A stretch of DNA of 64,000 bases, from contig NC_088302.1 of NCBI RefSeq assembly GCF_032854445.1, positions 558,001 to 622,000 on the forward strand, written 5' to 3'. Below the pieces are notes generated by a model. It saw only the letters and a program-made list of their open reading frames with translations, ran no database searches and was not told the origin of the DNA. Source of the stretch: Liolophura sinensis (Eukaryota; Mollusca; Polyplacophora; Chitonida; Chitonidae). Shown piece after piece: positions 14,002 through 27,200 of this stretch; position 1 is the stretch's first letter, and every line of letters begins with the position of its first letter. A program made the position numbers and the translations under genes.

Positions 14002-15238
14002 GTCTTTACAAGTGGTGCTCTACGGCAGCTGATGATAGATGCACCTGGATAACAGCAAATGTTTCACACTTCAACTATTTTTAGTACAAGATAAAGATTT
14101 TTAAAATGTACAATTTCTAAAACCTACAGACACTTAAGATGTGCATTTCAAATTAATTTCGCATTGAAAACAAAACAAAACATATTAATCTGATTTATTT
14201 TTTATAAACTTTAACAATTTTTCACTAACGGCTACACCATCAATCTGCAAAACAGTAAACATGTAAATGATCTGGCAATCTAATGATCTTTACCAGTAAT
14301 AGTGTAATTCCCCATAAACCTGCCGATAAGAGATGCCGCCTGCATGCTTCACAAGGGGAAATCGTCGCTTTGTTGTTTACAACTGCGGGGCTTCTTCCTA
14401 CAATTGGGTGACATTTTTTCCACAATGGTGTTTTCCCACAACGGGATTTATTCATCACTGACAAGATGCTAACATAAATATTAAACTGAGACAGAGCAAG
14501 AAGCAATCCACCTTGTCTGTAGAGGACTCCACGGGTGCACATAATTCCTTATGGATACACGCAGTTGGCTATCCAGCTTGGAACGCCACAACCACAACAG
14601 TTCGTGCACTAAGCGCCAAAATTGATCTCATTTGGGGTCCATTTCGGGCATAAAAATCACTAAAAACGATTACGGGATGCACCCTACACATTGTGTGTGT
14701 GTACTTACCTACTACTCTTCACACTGCGGGCTGTCAAAACTCTCAAAGAATCACATTTCCACCCAGAAATATACATTTCACTTGCTGTACAACATGAAAT
14801 CCCACATCAACATGGCGGCTCTACGCGTGCACTGAAGGGCACTGTCTGTATCCCATTTCCCAGACTTGAAGATAAATTTAACTTTGGAAATGATAAACCG
14901 CAAATATAATACATCGCGACTTAAAATGTGTCATACTTTCAAAATTTAGAAAGTTTATTATGGTTTTATAGCCATATAAATATTTCAGTAAATTTTTTTT
15001 TCGGAAATGAAAAAAACTTACGGTACTCAGAGGTTGGCAGAGGTTGTTTTGGTACAAAACTGTCGTGGGGGACAATTTTTTTTTTTTGGCCTTTCTGCCT
15101 CAAGTGAATATACTTTGATGTATTTTCAAAGCATTAAATTCATAAAAACGACGAAAAATAACTGTTGATACGTTTTTTTCAGCGGGACTATATTTTAACA
15201 GATTAATGCGCCTAGCAATAAAGAAGAATATACCCAAC
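14002..15238. promoter_or_regulatory. Head-to-head intergenic region, likely bidirectional promoter
   Basis: This 1.2 kb separates the start codons of the minus-strand ASH1L-like exon and the plus-strand DAP3 gene. No TATA box stands out next to either start. Apart from the YY1-like site at 14,808, no gene or repeat was recognised. That both genes are driven from here is inference from spacing and orientation. Confidence 0.5.
14808..14819 (+). promoter_or_regulatory. YY1-like site CAACATGGCGGC
   Basis: The sequence CAACATGGCGGC fits the YY1 core-promoter consensus (AAnATGGCGGC), which is common near start sites of ribosomal and mitochondrial protein genes. It lies about 420 bp upstream of the DAP3 start codon, in the gap shared with ASH1L. 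It is a sequence match only. Confidence 0.4.
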
Positions 15239-18200
15239 ATGGATGCCTCCACAGGGTTAAGGGTGGTACGGCATTTGCCGCGATTTGTGCCTGGCTGCAA
15301 ATGTAAGGAACTCTGTCCGGATTCATCGCATTTTGTGTTTCTGTCACGAGCTCATTGTACATGTCAATACGGCTCTGAAAGCGAATGTCATTGTTTTGTT
15401 GTCCAGTTAGTGTCGTACCACGTGAATGAGACAGTAATACAACAACAACACCTGTATAGTGTATATTTAATTAATTATTTTATTTGAGTGGTGTTTTACG
15501 TCGTACTCAAGAGCATTTCACTTATATGACGGCGGCCAGTATTATGGTGGAAGGAAACGGGGCATCGCCCAGTCAAACCTATAACCATTCACAGGTTGCA
15601 GACAGACTTTCCCACTTCCCACGAGAGTGAGTCAGCATGTGCTGGACTTGAACTCACAGCGATCGCATTAGTGAGAGGCCCCTGGGTCATTGTGCCGCGC
15701 TTGCAAGTTAACCACTAGGGCATAGAGGCCCACAACATTTGTGCATATCTGGATAGGTCGAGTATACTTTCCAGTTTGTTGAAAACTAATTATGCTGGCT
15801 GATGGCTGTGCAACCACTCTATAGTTTGTAGCCTATCTTGTTAGGGTTTGCTGGAATCCACCAAGACTGAGATCAAAGGACTTCAGCGTTATGAAGGATC
15901 TGGTAATAAAACACACTGGAGAATATCTCATTATGCTGCAAATGTTCAGACCCTAAAACGATGTTCTCCAAATATAGGACAGAGTTCAAAAGCAGTTGTT
16001 GTGATATGACCATAGAAAGATTTTTTTTTAATAATATGGTTAACTATAAAAGTGGTTTTCTTTTCATAGTAAAATTTTATCTGAATGGGAATTAGGTTTA
16101 CTTTTGTGTGTGTCTCAGGTCCCAGGTTAACAGCTTGTGGTCATCGTCAGCGGGTGACCTGCAGAGGGGCCATCAGATGGTCATGCAGCAGTAGCTCAGG
16201 GTTGGGCACCTCACCTGTCTCACATGTTGTGCATCCAGAAGTTCGCTGTAGTTCCAGCCTTGCACAGGAGTTCATGCGAGCTACACATGAACACCATAGA
16301 CATAGTTACGTCAGAAAAATCTTTCGTTGTGAAGAAAATGACCCGGTAATGTTGACCTTTTTTTTTCCCAGAAATGAAAGGCTAAATGGTGATCCAATAC
16401 ACTTGTCAAGACGGGTTTGTCTGGTTCCTCTGTCCTGTCTGCCTGGCCATTTATCTGTCGAGACAGTATCTGTCTCAATATTTTTATCTGGACATTGGAA
16501 ATAAATGAATTTAAAAGTCAAGAGTTATGTCTTTTAACGAGCAAAGATTGGTCACTTTCTGAAGGTTCTCCCTAGTCTTTTCTACCCACATACCTGACAA
16601 TTGTTGTATGAGTATAGCATTAAACCCCAGTCAAATAATTTTTGTAGTTTTAAGCTGCTTTAGAAGCTACTGTATGTACATACCAGTTGTTATGACAACG
16701 TAACCTGTGTTTTCAGATTAATCACACCAAGGCCCATGAAGGCCTGTTTTACACAGTGCCAGACAACCAAGTCAAACAGTTATTTCAGGGAGGCTTGAGT
16801 TCAGACTTCTGCAGCAGGGTGAGACAAAGTCATATATTATATATATTACCTATATTATATGTAACTCTGCAATGCCGCATGTCCCTCCCTGATCATCTTA
16901 GTTATGTGCCTTGTCAAGTGACAAATAAAGCCAGAACAAATTTTGTTGTCTTAAAGAGTTGACTGTGCTGATAGTTTTGTTTTCATTTTTTCAGATGAAA
17001 GCTTTCCAGGAAACATGTTTAATGGTGCGGAAACCAGCGTTAGAAGTACTCGACATGTTGAGAGTTGCCAATTTCGACTATCCTCCTTTAAAGTTTATTC
17101 TTTGTATCCTTTAGGATGTTTATGGATGATATTTCCTGTATTTACAGTATGTATTATACTTACATCACACTGTGGATGTACTGTGTCTGCATCACACTGT
17201 GGATATACTGTGTCTGCATCACACTGTGGATGTACTGTGTCTGCATCACACTGTGGATGTACTGTGTCTGCATCACACTGTGGATGTACTGTACCTATGT
17301 CACACTGTGGATGTACTGTACCTGTGTCACACTGTGGATGTACTGTACCTGTGTCACACTGTGGATGTACTGTATCTGTGTCACACTGTGGATGTACTGT
17401 GTCTGCATCACACTGTGGATGTACTGTGTCTGCCTCACACTGTGGATGTACTGTGTCTTCATCACACTGTGGATGTACTGTGTCTCCATCACACTGTGGA
17501 TGTACTGTGTCTGCATCACACTGTGGATGTATTGTGTCTGCCTCACACTGTGGATGTACTGTGTCTGCATCACACTGTGGATGTACTGTGTCTGCATCAC
17601 ACTGTGGATGTGCTGTCTGCATCACACTGTGGATGTACTGTACCTGCATCACACTGTGGATGTACTGTGTCTGCATCACACTGTGGATGTGCTGTGTCTG
17701 CATCACACTGTGGATGTACTGTGTCTGCATCACACTGTGGATGTACTGTCTGCATCACATTGTGGATGTACTGTACCTATGTCACACTGTGGATGTACTT
17801 TGTCTGCATCACACTGTGGATGTACTTTGTCTGCATCACACTGTGGATGTACTGTGATGCATCACACTGAATGTACTGTGCATGCATCACACTGTGGATG
17901 TACTGTATCTGCATCACACTGTGGATGTGCTGTGTCTACATCACACTGTAGATGTACTGTGTCTGTATCACACTGTGGATGTACTGTGTCTGCATCACAC
18001 TGTGGATGTACTGTGTCTGCCTCACACTGTGGATGTACTGTCTGCATCACATTGTGGATTTACTGTGTACTGTGCATGCATCACACTGTGGATGTACTGT
18101 ATCTGCATCACACTGTGGATATACTGTATCTACATCACATTTTGTCTGTACTGTGTGTGCATCACACTGTGGATATGCTGTGTTTACTTCACACTGTGGA

Positions 18201-21200
18201 TGTGCTGTGTTTGCATCACACTGTGGATGTACTGTATCTGCATCACACTGTGGATGTACTGTATCTGCATCACATTTTGTCTGTACTGTGTGTGCATCAC
18301 ACTGTGGATATGCTGTGTTTACTTCACACTGTGGATGTACTGTGTCTGCATCACACTGTGGATGTACTGTGTCTGCATCACACTGTGGATGTACTGTGTC
18401 TGCATCACACTGTGGATGTGCTGTCTGCATCACACTGTGGATGTACTGTACCTGCATCACACTGTGGATGTAGTGTGTCTGCATCACACTGTGGATGAAC
18501 TGTGTTTGCATCACACTGTGGATGTACTGTCTGCATCACATTGTGGATGTACTGTGTACTGTGATGCATCACACTGTGGATGTACTGTGTACTGTGTCTG
18601 CATCACACTGTGGATGTGTTGTCTGCATCACACTGTGGATGTACTGTGTCTGCATCACACTGTGGATGTGCTGTCTGCATCACACTGTGGATGTACTGTA
18701 CCTGCATCACACTGTGGATGTAGTGTGTCTGCATCACACTGTGGATGAACTGTGTTTGCATCACACTGTGGATGTACTGTCTGCATCACATTGTGGATGT
18801 ACTGTGTACTGTGATGCATCACACTGTGGATGTACTGTGTACTGTGTCTGCATCACACTGTGGATGTAGTGTGTCTGCATCACACTGTGGATGTACTGTG
18901 TCTGCATCACACTGTGGATGTGTTGTCTGCATCATACTGTGGATGTACTGTACCTGCATCACACTGTGGATGTAGTGTGTCTGCATCACACTGTGGATGT
19001 GTTGTAAGCATCACACTGTGGATGTACTGTGTCTGCATCACACTGTGGATGTACTGTACCTGCATCACACTGTGGATGTAGTGTGTCTGCATCACACTGT
19101 GGATGTGCTGTCTGCATCACACTGTGGATGTACTGTACCTGCATCACACTGTGGATGTAGTGTGTCTGGATCACACTGTGGATGTAGTGTGTCTGTATCA
19201 CACTGTGGATGAACTGTGTCTGCATCACACTGTGGATGTACTGTGTCTGCATCACACTGTGGATGTACTGTACCTGCATCACACTGTGGATGTAGTGTGT
19301 CTGCATCACACTGTGGATGAACTGTGTTTGCATCACACTGTGGATGTACTGTGTCTGCATCACACTGTGGATGTAGTGTGTCTGCATCACACTGTGGATG
19401 AACTGTGTTTGCATCACACTGTGGATGTACTGTGTCTGCATCACACTGTGGATGTGCCGTGTCTGCATCACACTGTGGATGTACCGTGTCTGCATCACAC
19501 TGTGGATGAACTGTGTTTGCATCACACTGTGGATGTACTGTGTCTGCATCACACTGTGGATGAAGTGTGTCTGCATCACACTGTGGATGTACTGTGCCTG
19601 CATCACAATTTGGATGTGCTGTGTCTATATCATACTGTGGATGAACTGTGTTTGCATCACACTGTTGATATGCTGTGTTTGCATCTCACTGTGGATGTAC
19701 TGTGTCTGCATCACACTGTCGATGTGTTGTAAGCATCACACTGTGGATGTACTGTTTCTGTATCACACTGTGGATGTGCCGTGTCTGCATCACACTGTGG
19801 TTGTACCGTGTCTGCATCATACTGTGGTTGTACCGTGTCTGCATCACACTGTGGATGTACTGTGTTTGCATCTCACTGTGGATGTGCTGTGTCTGCATCA
19901 CACTGTGGATGTACTGTGTCTGCATCACACTGTGGATGTACTGTGTCTGCATCACACTGTGGATGTACTGTATCTGCGTCACACTGCTGAAATACTGTGT
20001 CTGCATCACACTGTGGATGTACTGTGTCTGCATCACACTGTGGATGTACTGTGTCTGCATCACACTGTGGATGTGTTGTAAGCATCACACTGTGGATGTA
20101 CTGTGTCTGCATCACACTGTGGATGTGCTGTCTGCATCACACTGTGGATGTACTGTACCTGCATCACACTGTGGATGTAGTGTGTCTGCATCACGCTGTG
20201 GATGAACTGTGTTTGCATCACAATTTGGATGTGCTGTGTCTATATCATACTGTGGATGTACTGTGTCTGCATCACACTGTCGATGTGTTGTAAGCATCAC
20301 ACTGTGGATGTACTGTGTCTGCATCACACTGTGGATGTGTTGTAAGCATCACACTGTAAGCATCACACTGTGGATGTACTGTGTCTGCATCACACTGTGG
20401 ATGTGCTGTCTGCATCACACTGTGGATGTACTGTACCTGCATCACACTGTGGATGTAGTGTGTCTGCATCACGCTGTGGATGAACTGTGTTTGCATCACA
20501 CTGTGGATGTACTGTGCCTGCATCACAATTTGGATGTGCTGTGTCTATATCATACTGTGGATGTACTGTGTCTGCATCACACTGTGGATGTACTGTGCCT
20601 GCATCACAATTTGGATGTGCTGTGTCTATATCATACTGTGGATGAACTGTGTTTGCATCACACTGTTGATATGCTGTGTTTGCATCTCACTGTGGATGTA
20701 CTGTGTCTGCATCATACTGTCGATGTGTTGTAAGCATCACACTGTGGATGTACTGTGTCTGCATCACACTGTGGATGTGCCGTGTCTGCATCACACTGTG
20801 GTTGTACCGTGTCTGCATCACACTGTGGTTGTACCGTGTCTGCATCACACTGTGGATGTACTGTGTTTGCATCTCACTGAGGATGTGCTGTGTCTGCATC
20901 ACACTGTGGATGTACTGTGTCTGCATCACACTGTGGATGTACTGTATCTGCGTCACACTGCTGAAATACTGTGTCTGCATCACACTGTGGATGTACTGTG
21001 TCTGCATCACACTGTGGATGTACTGTGTCTGCATCACACTGTGGATGTACTTTGTCTGCATCACACTGTGGATGAAGTGTGTCTGCATCAAACTGTGGAT
21101 GTACTGCGTACTGTGATGCATCACACTGTGGATGTACTGTGTCTGCATCACACTGTGGATGTACTGTGTCTGCATCACACTGTGGATGTACTTTGTCTAC

Positions 21201-24200
21201 ATCACACTGTGGATGTACTGTGTACTGTGTCTGCATCACACTGTGGATGTAGTGTGTGCGTGTGCCACACTGTGGATGTACTGTGTACTGTGATGCATCA
21301 CACTTTGGATATACCGTGTACTTTGTCTACATCACACTGTGGATGTACTGTGTACTGTGTCTGCATCACACTGTGGGTGTACTGTGTACTGTGTCTGCAT
21401 CACACTGTGGGTGTACTGTGTACTGTGTCTGCATCACACTGTGGATGTACTGTGTACTGTGATGCATCACACTTTGGATATACCGTGTACTTTGTCTACA
21501 TCACACTGTGGATGTACTGTGTACTGTGTCTGCATCACACTGTGGGTGTACTGTGTACTGTGATGCATCACACTTTGGATATACCGTGTACTTTGTCTAC
21601 ATCACACTGTGGATGTACTGTGTACTGTGTCTGCATCACACTGTGGGTGTACTGTGTACTGTGATGCATCACAACTCTGCCAACACAAAAACAGGATGAA
21701 GATATTTAATATTTGTATTCTTTAAGTTCATTGATTAGAAATTTGACCCTAACACTTGTGTTTAACATTACCGTAACATTTTAGTCACACTATTGTGGTA
21801 TTTGACGACCCATTTGTCTCTAATTTGCCTTAACCCATGCTAAGATGGAGAGAGGGGCACTGGTAAGACTGTCACCATTGCTCACCTCCTCCACTACGCA
21901 GCATGCTCAGGATTTCTGTTGGTCCACGTGCCCTGGCGTAAGTTCACAACATCTATGGTCTTTACCATTTGTTCCATCACGTACACTTGACGTCACATGT
22001 ACCTGATGTGAGGTTTTCAGGAGGTCTCCTGTACTTGAGGTCCAATATTACAAATATGAGGCTTAAGGGGGTCAGATGTATGCCAGCACAGCGCAATGAC
22101 CCAGGGCCTCTCATCAGTGTAGTCGCTTTGAGTTCAAGTCCAGCTGATGATGGCTTCCTCTGCAGCTATGTGTGAGGTCATCCAGCAACTTGCGAATGGT
22201 CTTGAGTTTCCCCCGAGCTCTGCTCGTAATCCTGGCGGCCGTTGTATAAGTGAAATTGAATAAGAAATGTTGCAGATTTGAAGTTTTCAGGAGGGCAGAT
22301 GTACTTGAGGTCACATGTTGCAGATGTGTGGTTTTAAGGAGGTCAGATGTACATGAGTTCACATGTTCCAGATGTGAGGCCTTCAGAAAGTCAGGTGTAC
22401 TTGAGGTCACATGTTCCAGATGTGAAGTTTTCAGGAGGTCAGATGTACTTGAGGCCACATGTTCCACAAGTGAGGTTTTCAGGTCAGATGTACTTGAGGT
22501 CACATGTTGCAGATGTGAGGTTTTCAGGACGTCAAATATAATTGAGGTCACATGTTCCAGATGTGAGGTTTTCAGGATGCACATGTAGACCTACGTGAGG
22601 TCACATTCTCTCATTCCCCATTTACTGGCGTTGACATACATTCTGATGAGTGTTGTTATATGAAGTGGACTATATATATATATATATACATATATATATA
22701 GATCAGTTGATGATGCTCGTCTAGCTGTTTGCGCAGTCTAATGATTACGAAGACCACTTGTCTTTTATCAATATGGTGTGCATTTCTGTATGTCTCTTGT
22801 TGCCAGATGTTAATGATTTACCCCCATGACGCTGACCGCCACTGTATGGTCTTGAGAATGGCATTAAACAAAATGCTTCTTGTGACCATGTGGCTTTGCT
22901 GACTTTTTGCTGTAGTTTCTCATGACATCTGTTTTCAGCGGCCTTCTGGGTGATGTATGCCAAGGAGTCTGTCATCTCCACACACAATCCGGAGAGGAGG
23001 GATCTACCATTAGAAGCTTTACAATGGCTCAGCCAGTTCAAGTCCCAGAACTACAAACTCCTACAACAACTTAAGGTTAGTACACAGATACTGGTTAAGT
23101 GTCAGATGGCAATTCAGCTGCCAAATGGCTGACTAGCTGGCACATTGGCACAGACCTGTCAGGTGTCTCATCAGGCCAAAGACTGGTCACAATCGCGTGT
23201 AGCACAAACAGAATGTGCCCTGACTGATGGACACAGTATGTGGGTGCTGTCAGTAGACGGGGATGTCAGGTCTGGTGTGTTGTCTGCTGTGAAGTCTGGT
23301 GTCAGCAACATCGTGTTTCAGTGAGGCAGCACTACAAAGATATAGAAATTAATTATTTTTGATATTGTTATGGAGAAGTGGACATCAGTCCGTTTTTTGG
23401 TCTAATTGATGTGTTGTACAGTCTGCCTTGTGGACTCGTGCGATACAATCTTTCTTGTGGACTCATTGTTGTGTTGTACAATCTGTCTTGTGGACTCATT
23501 GTTGTGTTAAACAATCCCTCTTGTGGACTCATTGTTGTGTTATACAATCCCTTTTGTGGACTCTTTGTTGTGTTGTACAGTCTGTCCTGTGGACTCATTG
23601 TTGTGTTGTACAGTCTGTCCTGTGGACTCATTGTTGTGTTGTACAGTCTGTCTTGTGGACTCATTGTTATGTTGTACAGTCTGTCTTGTGGACTCATTGT
23701 TATGTTGTACAGTCTGTCTTGTGGGCTCATTGTTGTGTTATACAGTCTGTCTTGTGGACTCATTTTTGTGTTGTACAGTCTGTCTTGTGGACTCATTGTT
23801 ATGTTGTACAGCCTGTCTTGTGGACTCATTGTTGTGTTATACAATCTGTCTTGTGGACTCATTGTTGTGTTATACAATCCCTTTTGTGGACTCCTTGTTG
23901 TGTTATACAGTCTGTCCTGTGGACTCATTGTTGTGTTATGTTTACAGACAACAGGTACCTATACCTGGAGTAAACGAGAAGTGACAGAAGGTGGCTCCAG
24001 TCTGATGGATGTTGTGGACTCATTGTTGTGTTATACAGTCTGTCTGGAGGACTCATTATTGTGTTATGTTTACAGACAACAGGTACCTATACCTGGAGTA
24101 AACGAGAAGTGACAGAAGGTGGCTCCAGTCTGATGGATGTTGTGGACTCATTGTTGTGTTATACAGTCTGTCTGGAGGACTCATTGTTGTGTTATGTTTA

Positions 24201-27200
24201 CAGACAACAGGTACCTATACCTGGAGTAAACGAGAAGTGACAGAAGGTGGCTCCAGTCTGATGGATGTTGTGGACTCATTGTTGTGTTATACAGTCTGTC
24301 TGGAGGACTCATTGTTGTGTTATGTTTACAGACAACAGGTACCTATACCTGGAGTAAACGAGAAGTGACAGAAGGTGGCTCCAGTCTGATGGATGTTGTG
24401 GACCATGTGAGTATATGTTGCACAGGGCTTCTGTACACTTTTCTACATTCCCCTTCTTGATGTGAAATTATATAGAGTCTCACAACATTATTTCGTCTAC
24501 ATACATGTATATCTGTATGAAAATTGAAAATTTCATGTTCTTGGAGAAAATAGTTTTCATTTCACTGACTATCTAGGAACTCTGTTACGTCATCTTTTTC
24601 TCTTGACCTTCACCAGAAGAAAGGAATTTTTTGTAAACATTATTTCAGTAATCTTTTACTCATGGGTAAAGACAGTTATTCCAACATTCAGTGTCATGAT
24701 TCAAGTTGGAAACACTTCCTGTGACATCAGAGTTCCTAAATTCTGATAATATGGTCCACAAAGCCCACCTTAGAACTCAGATATTTGCATGCCTTTAACT
24801 CTTTCACAAAAATCTAAAAAGATAAATAAAATTATATTTGTCCATAGTTTTAAGGTAGTCTATTTAGTGATGCCTACTTCAATGTTTAGAGGTCTTTTCC
24901 TTTATATAAAGATGGGACAGAAGGGAAATGTTGTCACCTTATATATGACATCTGCTACAACAGATGACAACAACGAAACTAAAACATTACTGTGATACAC
25001 AGCAGATGAGAAAATTTGTGTCCTTGTATATAATCTATGGTTTATTTCCTTCACGTTCAAGAGCTTGTGTTCACTGTATGAGGTTGGCAATCATTTCCAA
25101 CCTTGCTTTTCTTGTTTTTTTAAATTAATAGAGCAGCAAAAAACAACAACACAAGATATTTTATGTGTGTAGTAACTTCATCAGACATTGAAGCTTTAAA
25201 TCTGGAGAGTGCTTGATATGCTGCAGAGCCTGACAACCTGCATGTGTTGAGTATGTCAGTGTGTACACTTTAATACAGGGGCTGAACCGTGGGAAACACG
25301 CTTCTGACTGTGTGGGGGTCATTCTGAAGGAGGTGAAGACACAGGCCAGTGATAAACGGTAAGTGTACATATGCATGTGTTCTGGTAGTTCCCAGTGGGT
25401 AACGCTTATCAGATGTTTCCCAAATCCAGCCTGCTGGCAAAACCTACACAGCGGTTGGTTTGTTGACCATAGTATTATCTATACCCATCTTCATTAAGCT
25501 GTACTTATCTTCATAGGCTATACCCATCTTCATTAAGCTGTATCCATCTTCATTAAGCTGTATCCATCTTCATTAAGCTGTACCTATCTTCATTAGGCTG
25601 TAACCATCTTTATTAGGCTGTATCCATCTTCATTAAGCTGTACCCATCTTCATTAAGCTGTACCTATCTTCATAGGCTATACCCATCTTCATTAAGCTGT
25701 ATCCATCTTCATTAAGCTGTACCCATCTTTATTAAGCTGTACCTATTTTCATTAGGCTGTACCCATCTTTATTAGGCTGTATCCATCTTCATTAAGCTGT
25801 ACCCATCTTCATTAAGCTGTACCTATCTTCATTAGGCTGTACCCATCTTCATTAAGCTGTATCCATCTTCATTAAGCTGTACCCATCTTCATTAAGCTGT
25901 ACCTATCTTCATTAGGCTGTACCCATCTTTATTAGGCTGTACCCATCTTTATTAGGCTGTGCCCATCTTTATTAAGCTATACCCATCTTCATTAAGTTGT
26001 ACCCATCTTCATTAGGCTGTACCCATCTTCATTAAGCTGTACCTATCTTCATTTGGCCGTACCCATCTTTATTAAGCTATACCCAGCTTCATTAAGCTGT
26101 ATCCATTTTCATTAAGCTATAGGGGCCTCCGTGGCTCAGTCGGTTAGCACGCTAGCGCAGCGTAATGACCCAGGAGCCTCTCACCAATGCGGTCGCTGTG
26201 AGTTCAAGTCCAGCTCATGCTGGCTTCCTCTCCGGCCGTAAGTGGGAAGGTCTGACAGCAACCTGCGGATGGTCCTGGGTTTCCCCCGGGCTATGCTCGG
26301 TTTCCACCCACCATAATGCTGGCCGCCGTCGTATAAGTGAAATATTCTTGAGTACGGCGTAAAACACCAATCAAAAAAAAAAAAAAAAAAAAAAAATCAT
26401 TAAGCTATACCCTTCTTCAGTAAGCTGTACCCATTTTCATTAAGCAATACCCTTCTTCATTAAGCTATACCCATCTTCATAAAACTGTATCCATCTTCAT
26501 TAAGCTTCAGTGCAATTTTGACAGGTTAGTATTGTGTTAATGAAGGAATGCAATGTTCAGGGTAGATCAAATTCATAAAGGTCCAGCTGTGTTAGAAGCT
26601 TTCGTTACGTTTATACATAACAGATTGCATATTAACTTCATTGTACGCCTGCCTTGTTATGCTCAATCGCTCTTGTAAACTGCAAACGACTAAATAGCTT
26701 TAATTCTTTGCGATTTCTCCACTTATGCTCTTGTTTCTGATGGTTTCTCGTGATAGCTGTCGGCTGATGGTCGCCATCGATGGAGTTAATGGCTTCTGGA
26801 GAGAAAGTGCACTGAGAGACGAGCTTTATAAATCTGTAAGTCCACACTAGGATTATCTGCCTTAGTCGGAAGGCTCAGTTCACTTCTTGATTTGTGGAGG
26901 AAGCATTTTATGTTTTGAATCATTCTACATGTTGATTTATCATGGGATGATATTGAGTTCAGTTATCTAACATGGGCTGGTAGGAGAGTTGTGCAAACAT
27001 AACTACCTACATGTTATCTACCTGTAGGTAGTAAAATGTATAGATAGACAGTGTACTGAAAGTATTTACATGGTTGTAATGGTATTATGTGTTTTGTGCA
27101 ATGGATTGTTTATGTTCTATAACTGTTGGTGGACTCATTTTGAATCCGAAAATTAGCATGTGAATATGGCAGTAATTACAGAACAGTACTAGGTCTGAGG

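Noticed and set aside
16085-16504. ATG-initiated open frame covering DAP3 exon 2
   Set aside because: The ATG lies before an acceptor (GTGTGTCTCAG) and exon 1 at 15,239 joins in phase to 16,119, so this ATG is intronic.
17116-18498. 460-codon plus-strand open frame rich in Cys, His and Tyr, with similar ones to 21,664 and on the minus strand
   Set aside because: It lies entirely in DAP3 intron 4 within a 27-bp array. Openness in several frames on both strands is a consequence of the period, not coding selection.
23378-24112. 244-codon plus-strand frame of hydrophobic 11-residue repeats
   Set aside because: It follows from the 33-bp array and runs through the displaced exon 7 copy in the wrong frame.
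23948-24279. First three copies of DAP3 exon 7 as additional coding exons
   Set aside because: They lack donors, and including a 128-bp unit would shift the frame.
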